From Stenotrophomonas oahuensis (GTDB taxonomy: Bacteria > Pseudomonadota > Gammaproteobacteria > Xanthomonadales > Xanthomonadaceae), in NCBI RefSeq assembly GCF_031834595.1, contig NZ_CP115541.1, positions 620,001 through 684,000 on the forward strand: DNA of 64,000 nt. The letters are read 5' to 3'. Both the position numbers and the translations under genes were made by a program. Below are positions 33,087 through 43,058 of this stretch, piece by piece (position 1 is the stretch's first letter; every line of letters starts with the position of its first letter). Under the pieces are notes generated by a model. The model was not told where the DNA came from. It ran no database searches and saw nothing but the letters and a program-made list of their open reading frames with translations.

Positions 33087-33302
33087 TTAGTCCAAGCTCC
33101 GCCCTTCCGCCCTCCGCTGTTCATCCCTGACCTTTCCCATTGCGGCCTCCAAGCGCGCCCCAACGCGGGCGAAATTCCGGTGCATTCGCTCTTCAACCGA
33201 TTGACGTTTGACGTACTGATCGATACGCCCCGTGGGATACCACTGGAATGCATTACCCATGCTGGCAAGCACTTCCTGCAGAGCTGCAACGAATCTACCC
33301 AT
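33087..33302 (-). CDS. Small helical hypothetical protein
   Basis: 71 residues: MGRFVAALQEVLASMGNAFQWYPTG, then a basic helix (VEERMHRNFARVGARLEAAMGKVRDEQRRAEG). A purine-rich ribosome site (GAGAGAGGGGGGG) precedes the ATG. It lies between the NTF2-like gene and tRNA-Gly. Amphipathic and basic; could be a nucleoid- or phage-derived small protein, but no family is recognised. Confidence 0.5.
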   Translation of the reverse strand: MGRFVAALQEVLASMGNAFQWYPTGRIDQYVKRQSVEERMHRNFARVGARLEAAMGKVRDEQRRAEGRSLD

Positions 33303-33564
33303 GCCCCCCCTCTCTCACCGTTAGACCATGTGGATTGGCAGCGACCTGCATATAGGTCATTCCGCCACCGCAAAGAATGGTCACCATCAATGCGCGACGC
33401 CAGAGGGAGATGCGACAACACCGCTCTGTCGATAGAGCGATCAGGCGAGTGCAGTGCCGGGAATAGGAATCGAAATGACAGCCCCCTTCAGTCAAGGGGG
33501 CGCGCCGACAGGCGCGGGGATCTGGTGGCATGCCGCCACGCTCCATGGTTTGCCCTGCAAACCG

Positions 33565-33638
33565 TGGAGCGGGTGAAGGGAATCGAACCCTCGTCAGTAG
33601 CTTGGGAAGCTACAGCTCTACCATTGAGCTACACCCGC
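33565..33638 (-). tRNA. tRNA-Gly (anticodon TCC)
   Basis: The minus strand gives a full cloverleaf: acceptor GCGGGTG/CACCCGC, D-arm GCTCAATGGTAGAGC, anticodon arm GTAGC-TTCCCAA-GCTAC with anticodon TCC, T-arm GAGGG-TTCGATT-CCCTT, discriminator T and encoded CCA. 74 nt including CCA. The preceding ~260 bp (33303-33564) contain only a short overlapping frame that I do not call. Confidence 0.97.
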
Positions 33639-33673
33639 TTGGTGCCGGGGAATTCTATGCGCCCGGGGTCCCA

Positions 33674-33706
33674 AAAGGCAACGGGCGGCACCAGGCCGCC
33701 CGTTGC
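33674..33706 (-). terminator. Intrinsic terminator of the autotransporter gene
   Basis: A 12-bp perfect stem (GCAACGGGCGGC/GCCGCCCGTTGC) with a 5-nt loop. On the minus strand it is followed by CTTTTGGG. It lies 38 bp beyond the autotransporter stop codon. Confidence 0.8.
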
Positions 33707-33744
33707 GCATCACACGACCAACGGTCGTGCGCGACCTGCGTGGA

Positions 33745-35571
33745 TCAGAAGCTGCCGCTGAACTGCGCGAAGATCGTGGCGTCACGGGCGCTGTTCTGCG
33801 CGGCCGTGGTGCTGATGCCGATGTTGCTGTTCAGGCCGAACATCTCCATGCGCACGCCCATGATGGCGGTCACGTAGTCCTCGTCGAACTCCAGGCCGGG
33901 CACCTTGTACATGCCCACGTCCGGCATGGTCTGCAGCCAGGCGCTGGCCTGCTGGCCGTCCTCGAACTCGTGGTCCCAGGTGATCTGGGCGTACGGCTTG
34001 ACGCTGCCGCCGTCGAAACGCATCTGCCAGCCCAGGCGACCCACGGTGGAGTCCACGTCCTGGTTGCCGTAGCCCAGCGCGGTGGCACTGAGGTTGGACT
34101 CGGTGTACGCATCCAGCTTGACCTTCTGCCAGATCACCGAGGCGATCGGGCCGTGGCGCAGACCGCCTTCGGTGCCGAACTCATAACCGGCGTTCAGCGC
34201 GGCGGTGAGGTTGCTACCTTCCGGCTTGCCGGTGTGGGTACGCTCGGCCGGGCCCAGCTGGACGCGACGGGTGACGTCGTAATCAAGCCAGCTGTAGCTG
34301 ACCTGACCGTTCACCCACACCTTGTCGCCGTACCAGCCGGCGAACAGACCCAGGGTGGTGTCAGACTGGGTGAAATCACCCTTGCTGTTGCCGAAGTCGG
34401 CGTCCATGCGGCCGTAGCCGGCGAAGCCGCCGAGCACCATGCCGTCCTTCGCCCAATCCATACCGAACAGGCCGGCCGGAGCCAGGCCGTCGTACAGGTC
34501 GGCGTGGTCGTAGCGCTGCATGTCGCCACGCACGCCGCCCCACCAGCTCATGCCGTCGGCCGGACGGCCGCCCACATGCAGGCTGACCTGGTCCGCGCGC
34601 GAGCGACCGATGGTCTGTGCCGAATGGGTCAGGATCTGCTGGTTGCGCGGTGCTTCCAGGATGGACAGGGTGTACTGCCCCAGCATCTGGTGGGTCGCGG
34701 TGGTCGGGTGCACGCCGTCAGCGAACACGTAGTTGTTGGCCGCGTTCGGATTGACGTAGGCGGTCGGGTTGCAGGTCAGCGACGAGGCCGTGGTGCAGGC
34801 CGGGCTGGTGACGTTGACGAAGCCGTAGGTGGCCGGGCTGGCGACGATTTCCTGCAGGATGTGGAAGGTATCCACCGGAATCACCTGCAGGCCGGCGCTC
34901 TTCAGGCCGGCGAACAGGGCGTCGTTGTAGGCCTTGGCCAGTGCGGTGCCCTGCGCCATGCCCACCGCGCCGCCGGCGCGGGCGGCCGGGGTCAGGCCGA
35001 TGTCCGGCAGGGTCGGCACCACGATGTACTGCGCGCCGGCGGCCTTCAGGGTGCCGACGATGCCGACCTGGTCGGTCACTGCTGCGCCGAGAGTGGCCTG
35101 CAGCGGTGCGCCGGCCTGGATGGCGAACAGGTCATTGGCCCCGCCCCACACGGTATACAGGGCATTGGCATCGGCCTTGCCGCCATTGGCCTGCAGGTAT
35201 TGCTGGGTCTGGGTCTTCAGCGAGTACACCGGGATGGCCGGGGTACCAGCCGCCAGCACCTGGGTGGTGTCCACGCCAACGCGGGCACCACCGATGGCGT
35301 AGTTGTCACCGTTCTGGCCGTTGCCATGCGCAGTGGCGTTGGTGCCGTAGTAGTCGGCCACGTACTGGGCCCACACCCAGCCCGGGTTGGTGGTGAACTG
35401 ACCGGTGACCGGCTGCACGGAGGCCGGCAGTAACGGACGGAAGTAACCCTGGTCAGTCAGGCTGTCGCCGATGAACACGGTCTTGGAATACGGGGACTGG
35501 GCCATCGCCGGCATGGCAGCCAGGGCGATGGCAACGGCCATCAGAGAACGCAGGGGACGCTTGCTCAACTG
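33745..35571 (-). CDS. GDSL esterase autotransporter (EstA-like)
   Basis: 608 residues from ATG 35571 (AAGGAGTG upstream). Signal peptide (LRSLMAVAIALAAMPAMA). The GDSL lipase passenger starts FIGDSLTDQGYF (nucleophile Ser), with VWGGANDLF (block III Asn) and DGVHPTTATH (Asp/His pair). A C-terminal type V beta barrel of ~270 residues ends in FSGSF with terminal Phe. The passenger stays on the cell surface in such proteins and hydrolyses lipid esters. Monocistronic with its own terminator. Length is typical for EstA-type enzymes. Confidence 0.92.
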   Translation of the reverse strand, partial: QLSKRPLRSLMAVAIALAAMPAMAQSPYSKTVFIGDSLTDQGYFRPLLPASVQPVTGQFTTNPGWVWAQYVADYYGTNATAHGNGQNGDNYAIGGARVGVDTTQVLAAGTPAIPVYSLKTQTQQYLQANGGKADANALYTVWGGANDLFAIQAGAPLQATLGAAVTDQVGIVGTLKAAGAQYIVVPTLPDIGLTPAARAGGAVGMAQGTALAKAYNDALFAGLKSAGLQVIPVDTFHILQEIVASPATYGFVNVTSPACTTASSLTCNPTAYVNPNAANNYVFADGVHPTTATHQMLGQYTLSILEAPRNQQILTHSAQTIGRSRADQVSLHVGGRPADGMSWWGGVRGDMQRYDHADLYDGLAPAGLFGMDWAKDGMVLGGFAGYGRMDADFGNSKGDFTQSDTTLGLFAGWYGDKVWVNGQVSYSWLDYDVTRRVQLGPAERTHTGKPEGSNLTAALNAGYEFGTEGGLRHGPIASVIWQKVKLDAYTESNLSATALGYGNQDVDSTVGRLGWQMRFDGGSVKPYAQITWDHEFEDGQQASAWLQTMPDVGMYKVPGLEFDEDYVTAIMGVRMEMFGLNSNIGISTTAAQNSARDATIFAQFSGSF

Positions 35572-35775
35572 CATGTAACACTCCTTGGGGGTGGAAACGG
35601 CCGACGTACGCCGGCGCACGGTGCCATGGTCCTACTGCACCCCGGCTGTTACACGCTGCATTGCGGCATGGCACCTGTGGGAATCCAGCAGGAGCTCGCT
35701 AACGCAGGGCTTTGCGGCCGCCGACGGGGGCGGCAAGGGTACGCGGAAGCGTGACGTTTAGGGGACAATGGCGTC

Positions 35776-35976
35776 ATGAACATCCAGCTCAACGGCGCAC
35801 CCCGCCAGCTTCCGCAAAGCACCACCGTCCAGCAGCTGCTGGATCTGGAACAGTTGACCCAGCGCCGGGTGGCGGTGGAGGTGAATGGCGAGATCGTGAC
35901 CCGGAGTCTGCATGGGAGTCATGCGCTGGCGGATGGGGATGTGGTGGAGATCGTGCACGCCTTGGGCGGCGGTTGA
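35776..35976 (+). CDS. thiS: ThiS, sulfur carrier protein of thiamine synthesis
   Basis: 66 residues with the ubiquitin-like fold pattern (MNIQLNGAPRQLPQ, VAVEVNGEIVTRS, DGDVVEIVHALGGG). It ends in the Gly-Gly needed for thiocarboxylate formation (here three Gly). It passes sulfur to ThiG for the thiazole ring. It lies 51 bp before thiG. No TPP riboswitch (CTGAGA box) was recognised upstream. Confidence 0.93.
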   Translation: MNIQLNGAPRQLPQSTTVQQLLDLEQLTQRRVAVEVNGEIVTRSLHGSHALADGDVVEIVHALGGG

Positions 35977-36027
35977 CGGTTCAACGCAACCGGACAGAAC
36001 CGGGTGGCTTGGGCGATAATTGCGCGC

Positions 36028-36822
36028 ATGACTGCTCATGCCTCCCCCGATTCGCTGGTGATTGCCGGCAAGACCTATACGTCCCGGCTGCTGACCGGAA
36101 CCGGCAAGTTCAAGGACCTGGAAGAAACGCGCATCGCCACCGAGGCGGCCGCGGCCCAGATCGTCACGGTGGCCATCCGCCGCACCAACATCGGCCAGAA
36201 CCCGGGCGAGCCGAACCTGCTGGATGTGCTGCCGCCAGACCGCTACACCATCCTGCCCAACACCGCCGGCTGCTACACCGCTGAAGACGCGGTACGCACC
36301 TGCCGCCTGGCACGCGAACTGCTGGACGGCCACAACCTGACCAAGCTGGAAGTGCTGGGCGACCAGAAGACCCTGTATCCGGACGTGGTGCAGACCTTGA
36401 AAGCCGCCGAGCAGCTGGTCAAGGACGGCTTCGAGGTCATGGTCTACACCTCCGATGACCCGATCCTGGCCAAGCGCCTGGAGGAGATCGGCTGCGTGGC
36501 GGTGATGCCGCTGGCCGCGCCGATCGGCTCGGGGCTGGGCATCCAGAACAAGTACAACCTGCTGGAAATCATCGAGAACGCCAAGGTGGCGATCATTGTC
36601 GACGCTGGCGTGGGCACGGCGTCCGACGCCGCCATTGCAATGGAGCTGGGCTGCGACGGCGTCTTGATGAACACCGCCATTGCCGGTGCGCGCAATCCGG
36701 TGCTGATGGCCAGCGCGATGCGCAAGGCCGTCGAAGCGGGCCGTGAAGCCTTCCTGGCCGGGCGCATTCCGCGCAAGCGTTATGCCAGTGCGTCTTCTCC
36801 GGTGGAAGGAGTGATCGGCTGA
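36028..36822 (+). CDS. thiG: ThiG, thiazole synthase
   Basis: 264 residues from ATG 36028. TIM-barrel enzyme that joins DXP, dehydroglycine and ThiS-bound sulfur to make thiazole phosphate. Family marks: [75 protein letters not shown] and [13 protein letters not shown]. It overlaps trmB by one base (TGATG), as in other Xanthomonads. Confidence 0.95.
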   Translation: MTAHASPDSLVIAGKTYTSRLLTGTGKFKDLEETRIATEAAAAQIVTVAIRRTNIGQNPGEPNLLDVLPPDRYTILPNTAGCYTAEDAVRTCRLARELLDGHNLTKLEVLGDQKTLYPDVVQTLKAAEQLVKDGFEVMVYTSDDPILAKRLEEIGCVAVMPLAAPIGSGLGIQNKYNLLEIIENAKVAIIVDAGVGTASDAAIAMELGCDGVLMNTAIAGARNPVLMASAMRKAVEAGREAFLAGRIPRKRYASASSPVEGVIG

Positions 36823-37556
36823 TGACCGACCCGTTCTCGAGCAGCGGTGCCAAGGCTCCGCCCAAGCCGTTCACGGTGAGCGAAGGCCGCCGCGAGATCC
36901 GCAGCTTCGTGCTGCGCCAGGGCCGCTTCACCCCGGCCCAGCAGCGCGCGTTCGACGAGCGCTGGCCGCGCTTCGGCCTGGACTTCACCGGTGAACCGCG
37001 CGATCTGAACGCCACCTTCGGCCGCGATGCGCACAAGGTGCTGGAAATCGGCTTCGGCAACGGCGCGGCGCTGCGCTTCGCCGCCCAGCAGGATCCCAGC
37101 CGCGACTACATCGGCATTGAAGTGCACGCCCCGGGCGTGGGCCGGCTGCTGAACGCACTGGCCGACGACAACGCCGACCACGTGCGCCTGTACCACCACG
37201 ATGCCGTGGAAGTGCTTGAGAAGGAAATCGCCGACGGTGCGCTGGATGAAGTGCGCATCTACTTCCCGGACCCGTGGCACAAGAAGCGCCACAACAAGCG
37301 CCGCCTGCTGCAGCCGGCGTTCGCGGCGTTGCTGGTGCGCAAGCTGCGCCCGGGCGGCCGCCTGCACTGCGCCACCGACTGGGAAGACTACGCAGAACAG
37401 ATGTGGGAAGTGCTGGAGGCTACCGAAGGGCTGGTCAACCGGGCTGGCCCTCGCGGGCAGGTGGAGCGCCCGGAGTGGCGGCCCCAGACCCACTTCGAGA
37501 CCCGCGGCCAGAAACTCGGCCACGGTGTGTGGGACCTGCTGTACGACCGCACCTGA
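36822..37556 (+). CDS. trmB: tRNA (guanine-N7)-methyltransferase TrmB
   Basis: 244-residue class I SAM methyltransferase forming m7G46 in tRNA. SAM site [13 protein letters not shown], then [13 protein letters not shown], the tRNA/catalytic motif [18 protein letters not shown] and a final [12 protein letters not shown] segment. The start overlaps the thiG stop (TGATG). Length is normal. Confidence 0.95.
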   Translation: MTDPFSSSGAKAPPKPFTVSEGRREIRSFVLRQGRFTPAQQRAFDERWPRFGLDFTGEPRDLNATFGRDAHKVLEIGFGNGAALRFAAQQDPSRDYIGIEVHAPGVGRLLNALADDNADHVRLYHHDAVEVLEKEIADGALDEVRIYFPDPWHKKRHNKRRLLQPAFAALLVRKLRPGGRLHCATDWEDYAEQMWEVLEATEGLVNRAGPRGQVERPEWRPQTHFETRGQKLGHGVWDLLYDRT

Positions 37557-37579
37557 CCTGAGGCAAGGACCGCCCCGCC

Positions 37580-39427
37580 ATGGAAACCGCGCTGACGCTG
37601 ACCAACGACATGAAGCTCGTGCTCGGGCTGGTTGGCTTCACGATGGCGATGTTCCTGTTCGAGCGCATCCGCGCCGACGTGGTGGCGCTGGTGGTGCTGG
37701 TGGTGCTGGGTGTCACGGGCCTGATCGCGCCGGAGGAAATCTTCGGCGGTTTCTCGGGTAACGCCGTGATGAGCATCATCGCCACCACCATTCTGGGTGC
37801 CGGCCTGGACCGCACCGGCGCCTTGAACCGGTTGGCGGCGTGGCTGCTGCGACGCGGGCACGGGGTGGAAACGCGGCTGCTGATGATGACCACGGCCATT
37901 GCCGGCCTGAACTCGTCCTTCATGCAGAACCCGTCGGTGATGGCACTGTACCTGCCGGTGGCGTCGCGGCTGGCGGCGCGCACCGGGCTGACCCTGCAGC
38001 GGCTGCTGCTGCCGATTGCCGCCGCCATCGTGATGGGCGGCGCGCTGACCATGGTCGGCAACTCGCCGCTGATTCTGCTCAACGATCTGTTGGCCTCGGC
38101 CAACAACAACCTGCCTTCGGGCCTGGCCACCATCGAACCGCTGCGCATGTTCGCGCCGCTGCCGATCGGCCTGGCGCTGCTGGTGGCATCGCTGCTGTAC
38201 TTCCGCTTCTTCGGCGACCGCAAGCTGGTGGAAGAGGAAACCCTGGCCAACGACGGCGTCACTCCGGCACGCACCGAGAGCTACTTTGCCAAGACCTACG
38301 GCATTGAGGGCGACGTGTTCGAGCTGGTGGTCAGCGCGGAAAGCCCACTGGTCGGCATGACCCTGGGCGAGGCGGAAACGGTGCACGACGCGCCGCTGAT
38401 GCTGGCACTGAAAACCGGCAACGACACCCGGCTGGCTCCGCCGGCGGAGATGCGCATCTGGGTGGGCAGCGTGCTCGGGGTGATGGGCAGCCGCCAGCAG
38501 GTCAGCGATTTCGCGCAGAACCAGTTCCTGCGCATGTCCTCGCGGCTGAAGCATCTGGGCGACCTGTTCAACCCCAGCCGTGCCGGCATCTCCGAGGCGG
38601 TGGTGCCGCCCACCTCGGAAGTGATCGGCAAGAGCGCCTCACAGTTGCGGCTGCGCAAGCAGCGCGGGATCAGCCTGCTGGCGATCAACCGCGACAAGCA
38701 GGTCATCCGCGAGGACGTGCGCAACGTCCCGCTGCGCGCCGGCGACATGCTGGTGTTCCACAGCATCTGGACCGACCTGGCGCAGGCTGCGAAGAGTCGC
38801 GACTTCGTGGTCGTGACCGACTACCCCAAGGGCGAGCAGCGGCCACACAAGTTCAAGATTGCGATGACCATCTTCGCGATCACCATCCTGATCGCACTCA
38901 CCTCCAAGCTGCCGGTCGCGCTGACCCTGATGACCGGGGTGGCCGGCATGCTGCTGACCGGCGTGCTGCGCATGGACGAGGCGTACGCCTCGATCAACTG
39001 GAAGACCATCTTCATGATGGCCGGGCTGATTCCGCTGGGCTGGGCGATGGACAGCAGCGGTGCGGCGGCCTGGGTGGCCGGGCACACCATTGACCGCCTG
39101 CCGACCGGCATTCCGGTGTGGACGCTGGAAATCGCGCTGGCGCTGCTGACCACGCTGTTCTCGTTGGTGATCAGCCATGTGGGGGCAACCATTGTGATGG
39201 TGCCCATTGCGGTCAACCTGGCACTGGCGGCGGGTGGCAACCCGACCGCGTTCGCGTTGATCGTGGCGCTGTCGGCGTCCAACAACCTGATGACCGCGTC
39301 GAACCCGGTGATTTCGATGATCACCGGCCCGGCCAATTACACCCCGCGCGAGCTGTGGCGGGTGGGCGCGCCGTTGTCGTTGATCTACACGGCGGTGGTC
39401 GTGTTGATGATCAATTTGATGTTCTAG
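37580..39427 (+). CDS. SLC13-family transporter with two RCK-C domains
   Basis: 615 residues. An N-terminal membrane half (about 1-200; NSSFMQNPSVMALYLPVASRLA) and a C-terminal half (about 420-615; SHVGATIVMVPIAVNLALAAGG, SASNNLMTASNPV) surround two TrkA/RCK-C domains (about 240-320 and 325-410). This is the DASS-type layout for anions such as sulfate or dicarboxylates; the substrate is unknown. The stop codon TAG shares its bases with the stop of the convergent Rieske gene (CTAG palindrome at 39424-39427). Confidence 0.88.
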   Translation: METALTLTNDMKLVLGLVGFTMAMFLFERIRADVVALVVLVVLGVTGLIAPEEIFGGFSGNAVMSIIATTILGAGLDRTGALNRLAAWLLRRGHGVETRLLMMTTAIAGLNSSFMQNPSVMALYLPVASRLAARTGLTLQRLLLPIAAAIVMGGALTMVGNSPLILLNDLLASANNNLPSGLATIEPLRMFAPLPIGLALLVASLLYFRFFGDRKLVEEETLANDGVTPARTESYFAKTYGIEGDVFELVVSAESPLVGMTLGEAETVHDAPLMLALKTGNDTRLAPPAEMRIWVGSVLGVMGSRQQVSDFAQNQFLRMSSRLKHLGDLFNPSRAGISEAVVPPTSEVIGKSASQLRLRKQRGISLLAINRDKQVIREDVRNVPLRAGDMLVFHSIWTDLAQAAKSRDFVVVTDYPKGEQRPHKFKIAMTIFAITILIALTSKLPVALTLMTGVAGMLLTGVLRMDEAYASINWKTIFMMAGLIPLGWAMDSSGAAAWVAGHTIDRLPTGIPVWTLEIALALLTTLFSLVISHVGATIVMVPIAVNLALAAGGNPTAFALIVALSASNNLMTASNPVISMITGPANYTPRELWRVGAPLSLIYTAVVVLMINLMF

Positions 39428-39768
39428 GCCAGGTAGACCTGGCCGTCGCGCACCTGCAACGCCACCGTACGCAGCGCATCACCCTTGCACGGCCCGGCCA
39501 CGCACTCGCCATCTTCCAGCGAGAACGACGCCCCATGTGCGGCGCACACCAGATGCCCTTCGCGGCTTTTCAGAAACTGGCCCGGGGCCCAGTCCAGCCG
39601 ACGGCCCGCATGCGGGCAGATGTTGAGCCAGCCGCGCACGCTGCCGCCCTGCCGATACAGCACGGCCGATTCGTAGTCGCCGTCCAGGCACACCTCGACT
39701 TCGGCGAAGGCACCGTCAGCGATGGCGTCCACGGCAATCAAGGGCGACGACGATTCGGCAGTGGACAT
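39424..39768 (-). CDS. Rieske-type [2Fe-2S] ferredoxin
   Basis: 114 residues with both cluster motifs, CxH (C51-P-H53) and CxxH (C75-A-A-H78), each followed by small residues as in biphenyl-dioxygenase-type Rieske ferredoxins. Soluble, no signal peptide, so a cytoplasmic electron carrier. No oxygenase neighbour is present, so the partner is unknown. The final TAG overlaps the stop codon of the convergent transporter. Confidence 0.88.
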   Translation of the reverse strand: MSTAESSSPLIAVDAIADGAFAEVEVCLDGDYESAVLYRQGGSVRGWLNICPHAGRRLDWAPGQFLKSREGHLVCAAHGASFSLEDGECVAGPCKGDALRTVALQVRDGQVYLA

Positions 39769-39938
39769 GGCATTTCACAGCGGTGAGCGAGGCCGGAATT
39801 GTCGCATGCCTGACCGTCAGCTGGCCGGAAAATGAACGCAAGCCATTGATTTAAAATGCCAGATTGTCGCACTTAACGTATTTTTCACTCATGCCGCCAA
39901 GTGACCTCGGATACTGACCACCTGCTGACTTCAGCCGA

Positions 39939-40220
39939 ATGACCGCCATGATCCGATTCCAGTTCAACCAGTTCCGCACCCTGTTCGCGCCGCGCAAGCC
40001 GCGCCATCCGTTGGTGCGCGTTGCGGTGGGCCTGTTGGGTCTGGCCATTCTGGCCGCGCTGGTGTTCGTGGGTGTGTTCGTGGGCGCGGCAATGATCATT
40101 GCCGGCGTGGCCTGGAAGCTGCTGGCCAGCCGCAAGGCGGCGGCGCGTGCGGGCGACCCGAAGATCGTGGAAGGCGAGTACCGCGTGGTGCGCAAGCAGG
40201 CGTTGCCGTTGTCGCGTTGA
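39939..40220 (+). CDS. Small membrane protein
   Basis: 93 residues (or 90 from the ATG at 39948). A basic N-terminus (RFQFNQFRTLFAPRKPRHP) precedes one long or two short membrane helices (VAVGLLGLAILAALVFVGVFVGAAMIIAGVAW) and a basic tail ending KIVEGEYRVVRKQALPLSR. This resembles a small family of Xanthomonad membrane proteins next to fumarylacetoacetase-like genes; function unknown. Confidence 0.75.
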   Translation: MTAMIRFQFNQFRTLFAPRKPRHPLVRVAVGLLGLAILAALVFVGVFVGAAMIIAGVAWKLLASRKAAARAGDPKIVEGEYRVVRKQALPLSR

Positions 40221-40300
40221 GGCCATTGGCGGTTTGAGGTTGTTGCGGACCGGCGGTCCGCCATACCATCGCGTGAACCCCTGCAACAGGACACGCGCGC

Positions 40301-41008
40301 ATGACCGATGTAATCCCCACTCCTGAAACGCCCCGTATTCCGGTTGCCGGCGGCAGCACCTTCCCGGTGCGTCGGATCTACTGCGTGGGCCGCAACTTCG
40401 CCGACCATGCGCGCGAAATGGGAGCGGCGGTGCCAGCGGCAGATGACCGCGGTCGCCCGATGTTCTTTGCCAAGCCGGCCGACGCGATCGTGGTCGGCCA
40501 TGACGACGTGATCCCCTACCCGCCCGCGACCCAGGACCTGCACCACGAAGTGGAGCTGGTGGTGGCGATTGGCCGTGATGCGCCGGCGGGCGAACTGCCG
40601 GTCGACCAGGCCGAAGCACTGGTGTTCGGTTACGGTGTGGGCCTGGACCTGACCCGCCGCGACCTGCAGGCGGCGGCCAAGGCCAAGGGCCATCCGTGGG
40701 ACACCGCGAAGGGCTTCGACTACTCCGCACCGGTGAGCGAACTGGTGCCGGCCGGTGAAGTGGGCGATCTGGCCGCGTTGAACCTGTCGTTGGAAATCAA
40801 CGGCGAGGTGCGCCAGCAGTCGCTGCTGGACCAGATGATCTGGAACGTGCCGGAGATTCTGCACGAGCTGTCCAAGCTGTGGGCCCTGCGCGCCGGCGAC
40901 CTGGTGTTCATGGGCACGCCCAGTGGCGTCGCCGCATTGAAGCCGGGAGATCGCTTCAGCGCGCGCCTGGAAAACGTGGCCGAGCGCCACGGCATCATCG
41001 GCGGATGA
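40301..41008 (+). CDS. Fumarylacetoacetate hydrolase family protein
   Basis: 235 residues with the FAH fold: [26 protein letters not shown], the metal-binding [36 protein letters not shown] and [18 protein letters not shown]. Such enzymes hydrolyse or decarboxylate acylpyruvates and oxaloacetate; the exact substrate cannot be told. No pathway genes lie beside it. Confidence 0.9.
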   Translation: MTDVIPTPETPRIPVAGGSTFPVRRIYCVGRNFADHAREMGAAVPAADDRGRPMFFAKPADAIVVGHDDVIPYPPATQDLHHEVELVVAIGRDAPAGELPVDQAEALVFGYGVGLDLTRRDLQAAAKAKGHPWDTAKGFDYSAPVSELVPAGEVGDLAALNLSLEINGEVRQQSLLDQMIWNVPEILHELSKLWALRAGDLVFMGTPSGVAALKPGDRFSARLENVAERHGIIGG

Positions 41009-41063
41009 CATCGGCTGGGTTACCCTGCCTTGCCTTTTGAAAGCACGACTACAGGAGAAGCCC

Positions 41064-41468
41064 ATGGGGATGCTGACTGAGTTCAAGGAATTTGCCATGC
41101 GTGGCAACGTCATCGACCTGGCGGTCGGTGTCGTGATTGGTGCCGCGTTCGGCAAGATCGTCACGGCGCTGGTCGACAAGATCATCATGCCGCCGCTGGG
41201 CTACCTGATCGGCCGGGTGGACTTCTCGGAACTGGCCTGGACGTTGTCGCCGGCCCGGGTGGCGGCGGACGGCACGGAGATTCCCGCCGTGGTGATCGGC
41301 TACGGCGATTTCCTCAACACGCTGGTCCAGTTCATCATCGTGGCGTTTGCGATCTTCATGGTGGTGAAGGTCATCAACCGCCTGGCCAAGAAGAAGGAAG
41401 CGGCTCCGGCGGCACCGAAGGAAGAAATCCTGCTGCTGCGCGAGATCCGCGACAACCTCAGGAAATAA
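41064..41468 (+). CDS. mscL: Large-conductance mechanosensitive channel MscL
   Basis: 134 residues from ATG 41064 (AGGAGAAG upstream). [31 protein letters not shown] is the classical start and pore helix. A short periplasmic loop follows, then the second helix ([21 protein letters not shown]) and a charged cytoplasmic bundle ending [11 protein letters not shown]. It opens under membrane tension at osmotic downshock. Confidence 0.97.
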   Translation: MGMLTEFKEFAMRGNVIDLAVGVVIGAAFGKIVTALVDKIIMPPLGYLIGRVDFSELAWTLSPARVAADGTEIPAVVIGYGDFLNTLVQFIIVAFAIFMVVKVINRLAKKKEAAPAAPKEEILLLREIRDNLRK

Positions 41469-41469
41469 G

Positions 41470-41523
41470 GTGTGCGCACCAACGGTGCGCACCTACCGGT
41501 AGGTGGCGCACCGTTGGTCGCCA
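41470..41523. repeat. REP pair of a second sequence type
   Basis: GTGCGCACC-AAC-GGTGCGCAC followed by CTACCGGTAG and GTGGCGCACCGTTGGTCGCCAC. The two palindromes meet at their GTAG/CTAC heads, opposite to the usual SMAG dimers. A related single copy is at 48419-48444. Confidence 0.75.
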
Positions 41524-41632
41524 CGCCGGAATTGGAAAACAGCATCTTCCCGAACCATGACCTCCCGCCCATGTGCGGCGGGACGATGCTGCTACTCTCG
41601 GACGCTTCCGCCCCGTTTTGTGGAGTTCGTCC

Positions 41633-43054
41633 ATGCGTCGCCGCGTTCTTGCCATCGCCTCCACCCTCGCACTGCTGGCCTCGCCGGCCTTCGCCGCCCC
41701 TTCGACCACCACGCTGCCGCCGGCCTCGCTGGGTACCGCGGCGCAGCTGCGCGAGCAGGCACTGAAGGACGACACCGGCTGGAAGGTGGTGGAATCGCTG
41801 ACCACCGAGATCGGCCCGCGTATTGCCGGCAGTGAAGCCGACGCGCGCGCCGTGGCCTGGGCGGTGGCCAAGTTCAAGGCGCTGGGCTTCGACAAGGTCT
41901 GGACTGAACCGGTGGAGTTCCCGAAGTGGGAACGCCGCAGTGAAAGTGCGCAGGTGGTCGGCAAGCATGCCCAGCCGCTGGCGATCACTGCACTGGGCGG
42001 CAGCCCGGGCGGCTCGGTGGAAGCCGAGGTGGTGCGCTTTGCCGATTTGGCCGCGCTGCAGGCCGCACCGGAGGGTTCGCTGAAGGGCAAGATCGCCTTC
42101 GTCGACTACCAGATGACCGCGTACCGCGATGGCCGCGACTACGGCAAGGGCGGCGCAGTGCGTAGCAAGGGTCCGTCTGAAGCCATCCGCAAGGGTGCGG
42201 TGGGCTTTGTGATGCGCTCGGCCGGTACGGATTCGCACCGCGTGCCGCACACCGGTATCACCCGCTTCGACGAGGGCCTGACCCCGGTGCCGGCGGCCGC
42301 GCTGTCGGTGCCCGATGCCAACCAGTTGGCGCGTCTGGTCGCGCTGGGCACCACCCGCATCAAGCTCGACCTGGATTGCGGTTGGGACGGCAAGGCCACT
42401 TCGTACAACGTCATCGGCGAGATCACCGGGCGCAGCCTGCCCAAGGAAGTAGTGGTGATCGGCGGGCATCTGGATTCATGGGACCTGGGCACCGGCGCGG
42501 TCGATGACGGCGCAGGCGTGGCCATCACCATGGCCGCCGGCCACCTGATCGGCCAGCTCAAGCAGGCTCCCAAGCGCACCATCCGCGTGGTGGCCTTCGC
42601 CAACGAAGAACAGGGTCTGTATGGCGGCAAGGCGTACGCCGAAGCACACGCCAAGGACATTGCCCTGCACCAGGTGTCGGCCGAGAGCGACTTCGGTGCC
42701 GGTCGTATCTATGCGTTCAACACCGGTTCGCCGAACCCGGAAGGTTCGCGCGAAGCGACCCGCCAGATTGCCGAAGTGATGAAGCCGTTGGGTATCGAGT
42801 ACGTGGCCGACAAGGGTGGCCCGGGCCCGGATATCGGCCCGCTCGCCGCCAAGGGCGGTGCCTGGGCGTGGCTGGCGCAGGACGGCAGCGACTACTTCCA
42901 CCTGCACCACACCGCCGACGACACGCTCGACAAGATCGATCCGGCCGCGCTGGCACAGAACGTCGCCGCCTACACGGTGTTCGCGTACCTGTCCGCCGAG
43001 GCCGAGGGTTCGTTCGGCAGCGAGGCCAAGCCGACCACGCCGCCGAACGAATGA
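41633..43054 (+). CDS. M28-family zinc aminopeptidase, secreted
   Basis: 473 residues from ATG 41633 (GGAG upstream). Signal peptide RRRVLAIASTLALLASPAFAA. A PA-type insert lies at about 125-250. The peptidase domain has GGHLDSWDLGTGAVDDGAG (zinc ligands His and Asp), FANEEQGLYGGKAYAE (catalytic Glu-Glu) and a late DGSDYFHLHHTADDTLDKID (zinc His). It degrades peptides in the periplasm or outside. Monocistronic; convergent with the symporter gene. Confidence 0.92.
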   Translation: MRRRVLAIASTLALLASPAFAAPSTTTLPPASLGTAAQLREQALKDDTGWKVVESLTTEIGPRIAGSEADARAVAWAVAKFKALGFDKVWTEPVEFPKWERRSESAQVVGKHAQPLAITALGGSPGGSVEAEVVRFADLAALQAAPEGSLKGKIAFVDYQMTAYRDGRDYGKGGAVRSKGPSEAIRKGAVGFVMRSAGTDSHRVPHTGITRFDEGLTPVPAAALSVPDANQLARLVALGTTRIKLDLDCGWDGKATSYNVIGEITGRSLPKEVVVIGGHLDSWDLGTGAVDDGAGVAITMAAGHLIGQLKQAPKRTIRVVAFANEEQGLYGGKAYAEAHAKDIALHQVSAESDFGAGRIYAFNTGSPNPEGSREATRQIAEVMKPLGIEYVADKGGPGPDIGPLAAKGGAWAWLAQDGSDYFHLHHTADDTLDKIDPAALAQNVAAYTVFAYLSAEAEGSFGSEAKPTTPPNE

Positions 43055-43058
43055 CCGA

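Noticed and set aside
33295..33546. An 83-aa minus-strand frame overlapping the start of the 71-aa gene near tRNA-Gly
   Set aside because: No ribosome site at any in-frame start and the first half looks non-coding; a 30-aa product from 33387 cannot be excluded.
35620..36027. TPP riboswitch upstream of thiS
   Set aside because: No CTGAGA-type THI box was recognised in the spacer before thiS.
39851..41188. A 445-aa minus-strand frame across the small membrane protein and FAH genes
   Set aside because: Covers two clear plus-strand genes and has shadow-type composition.
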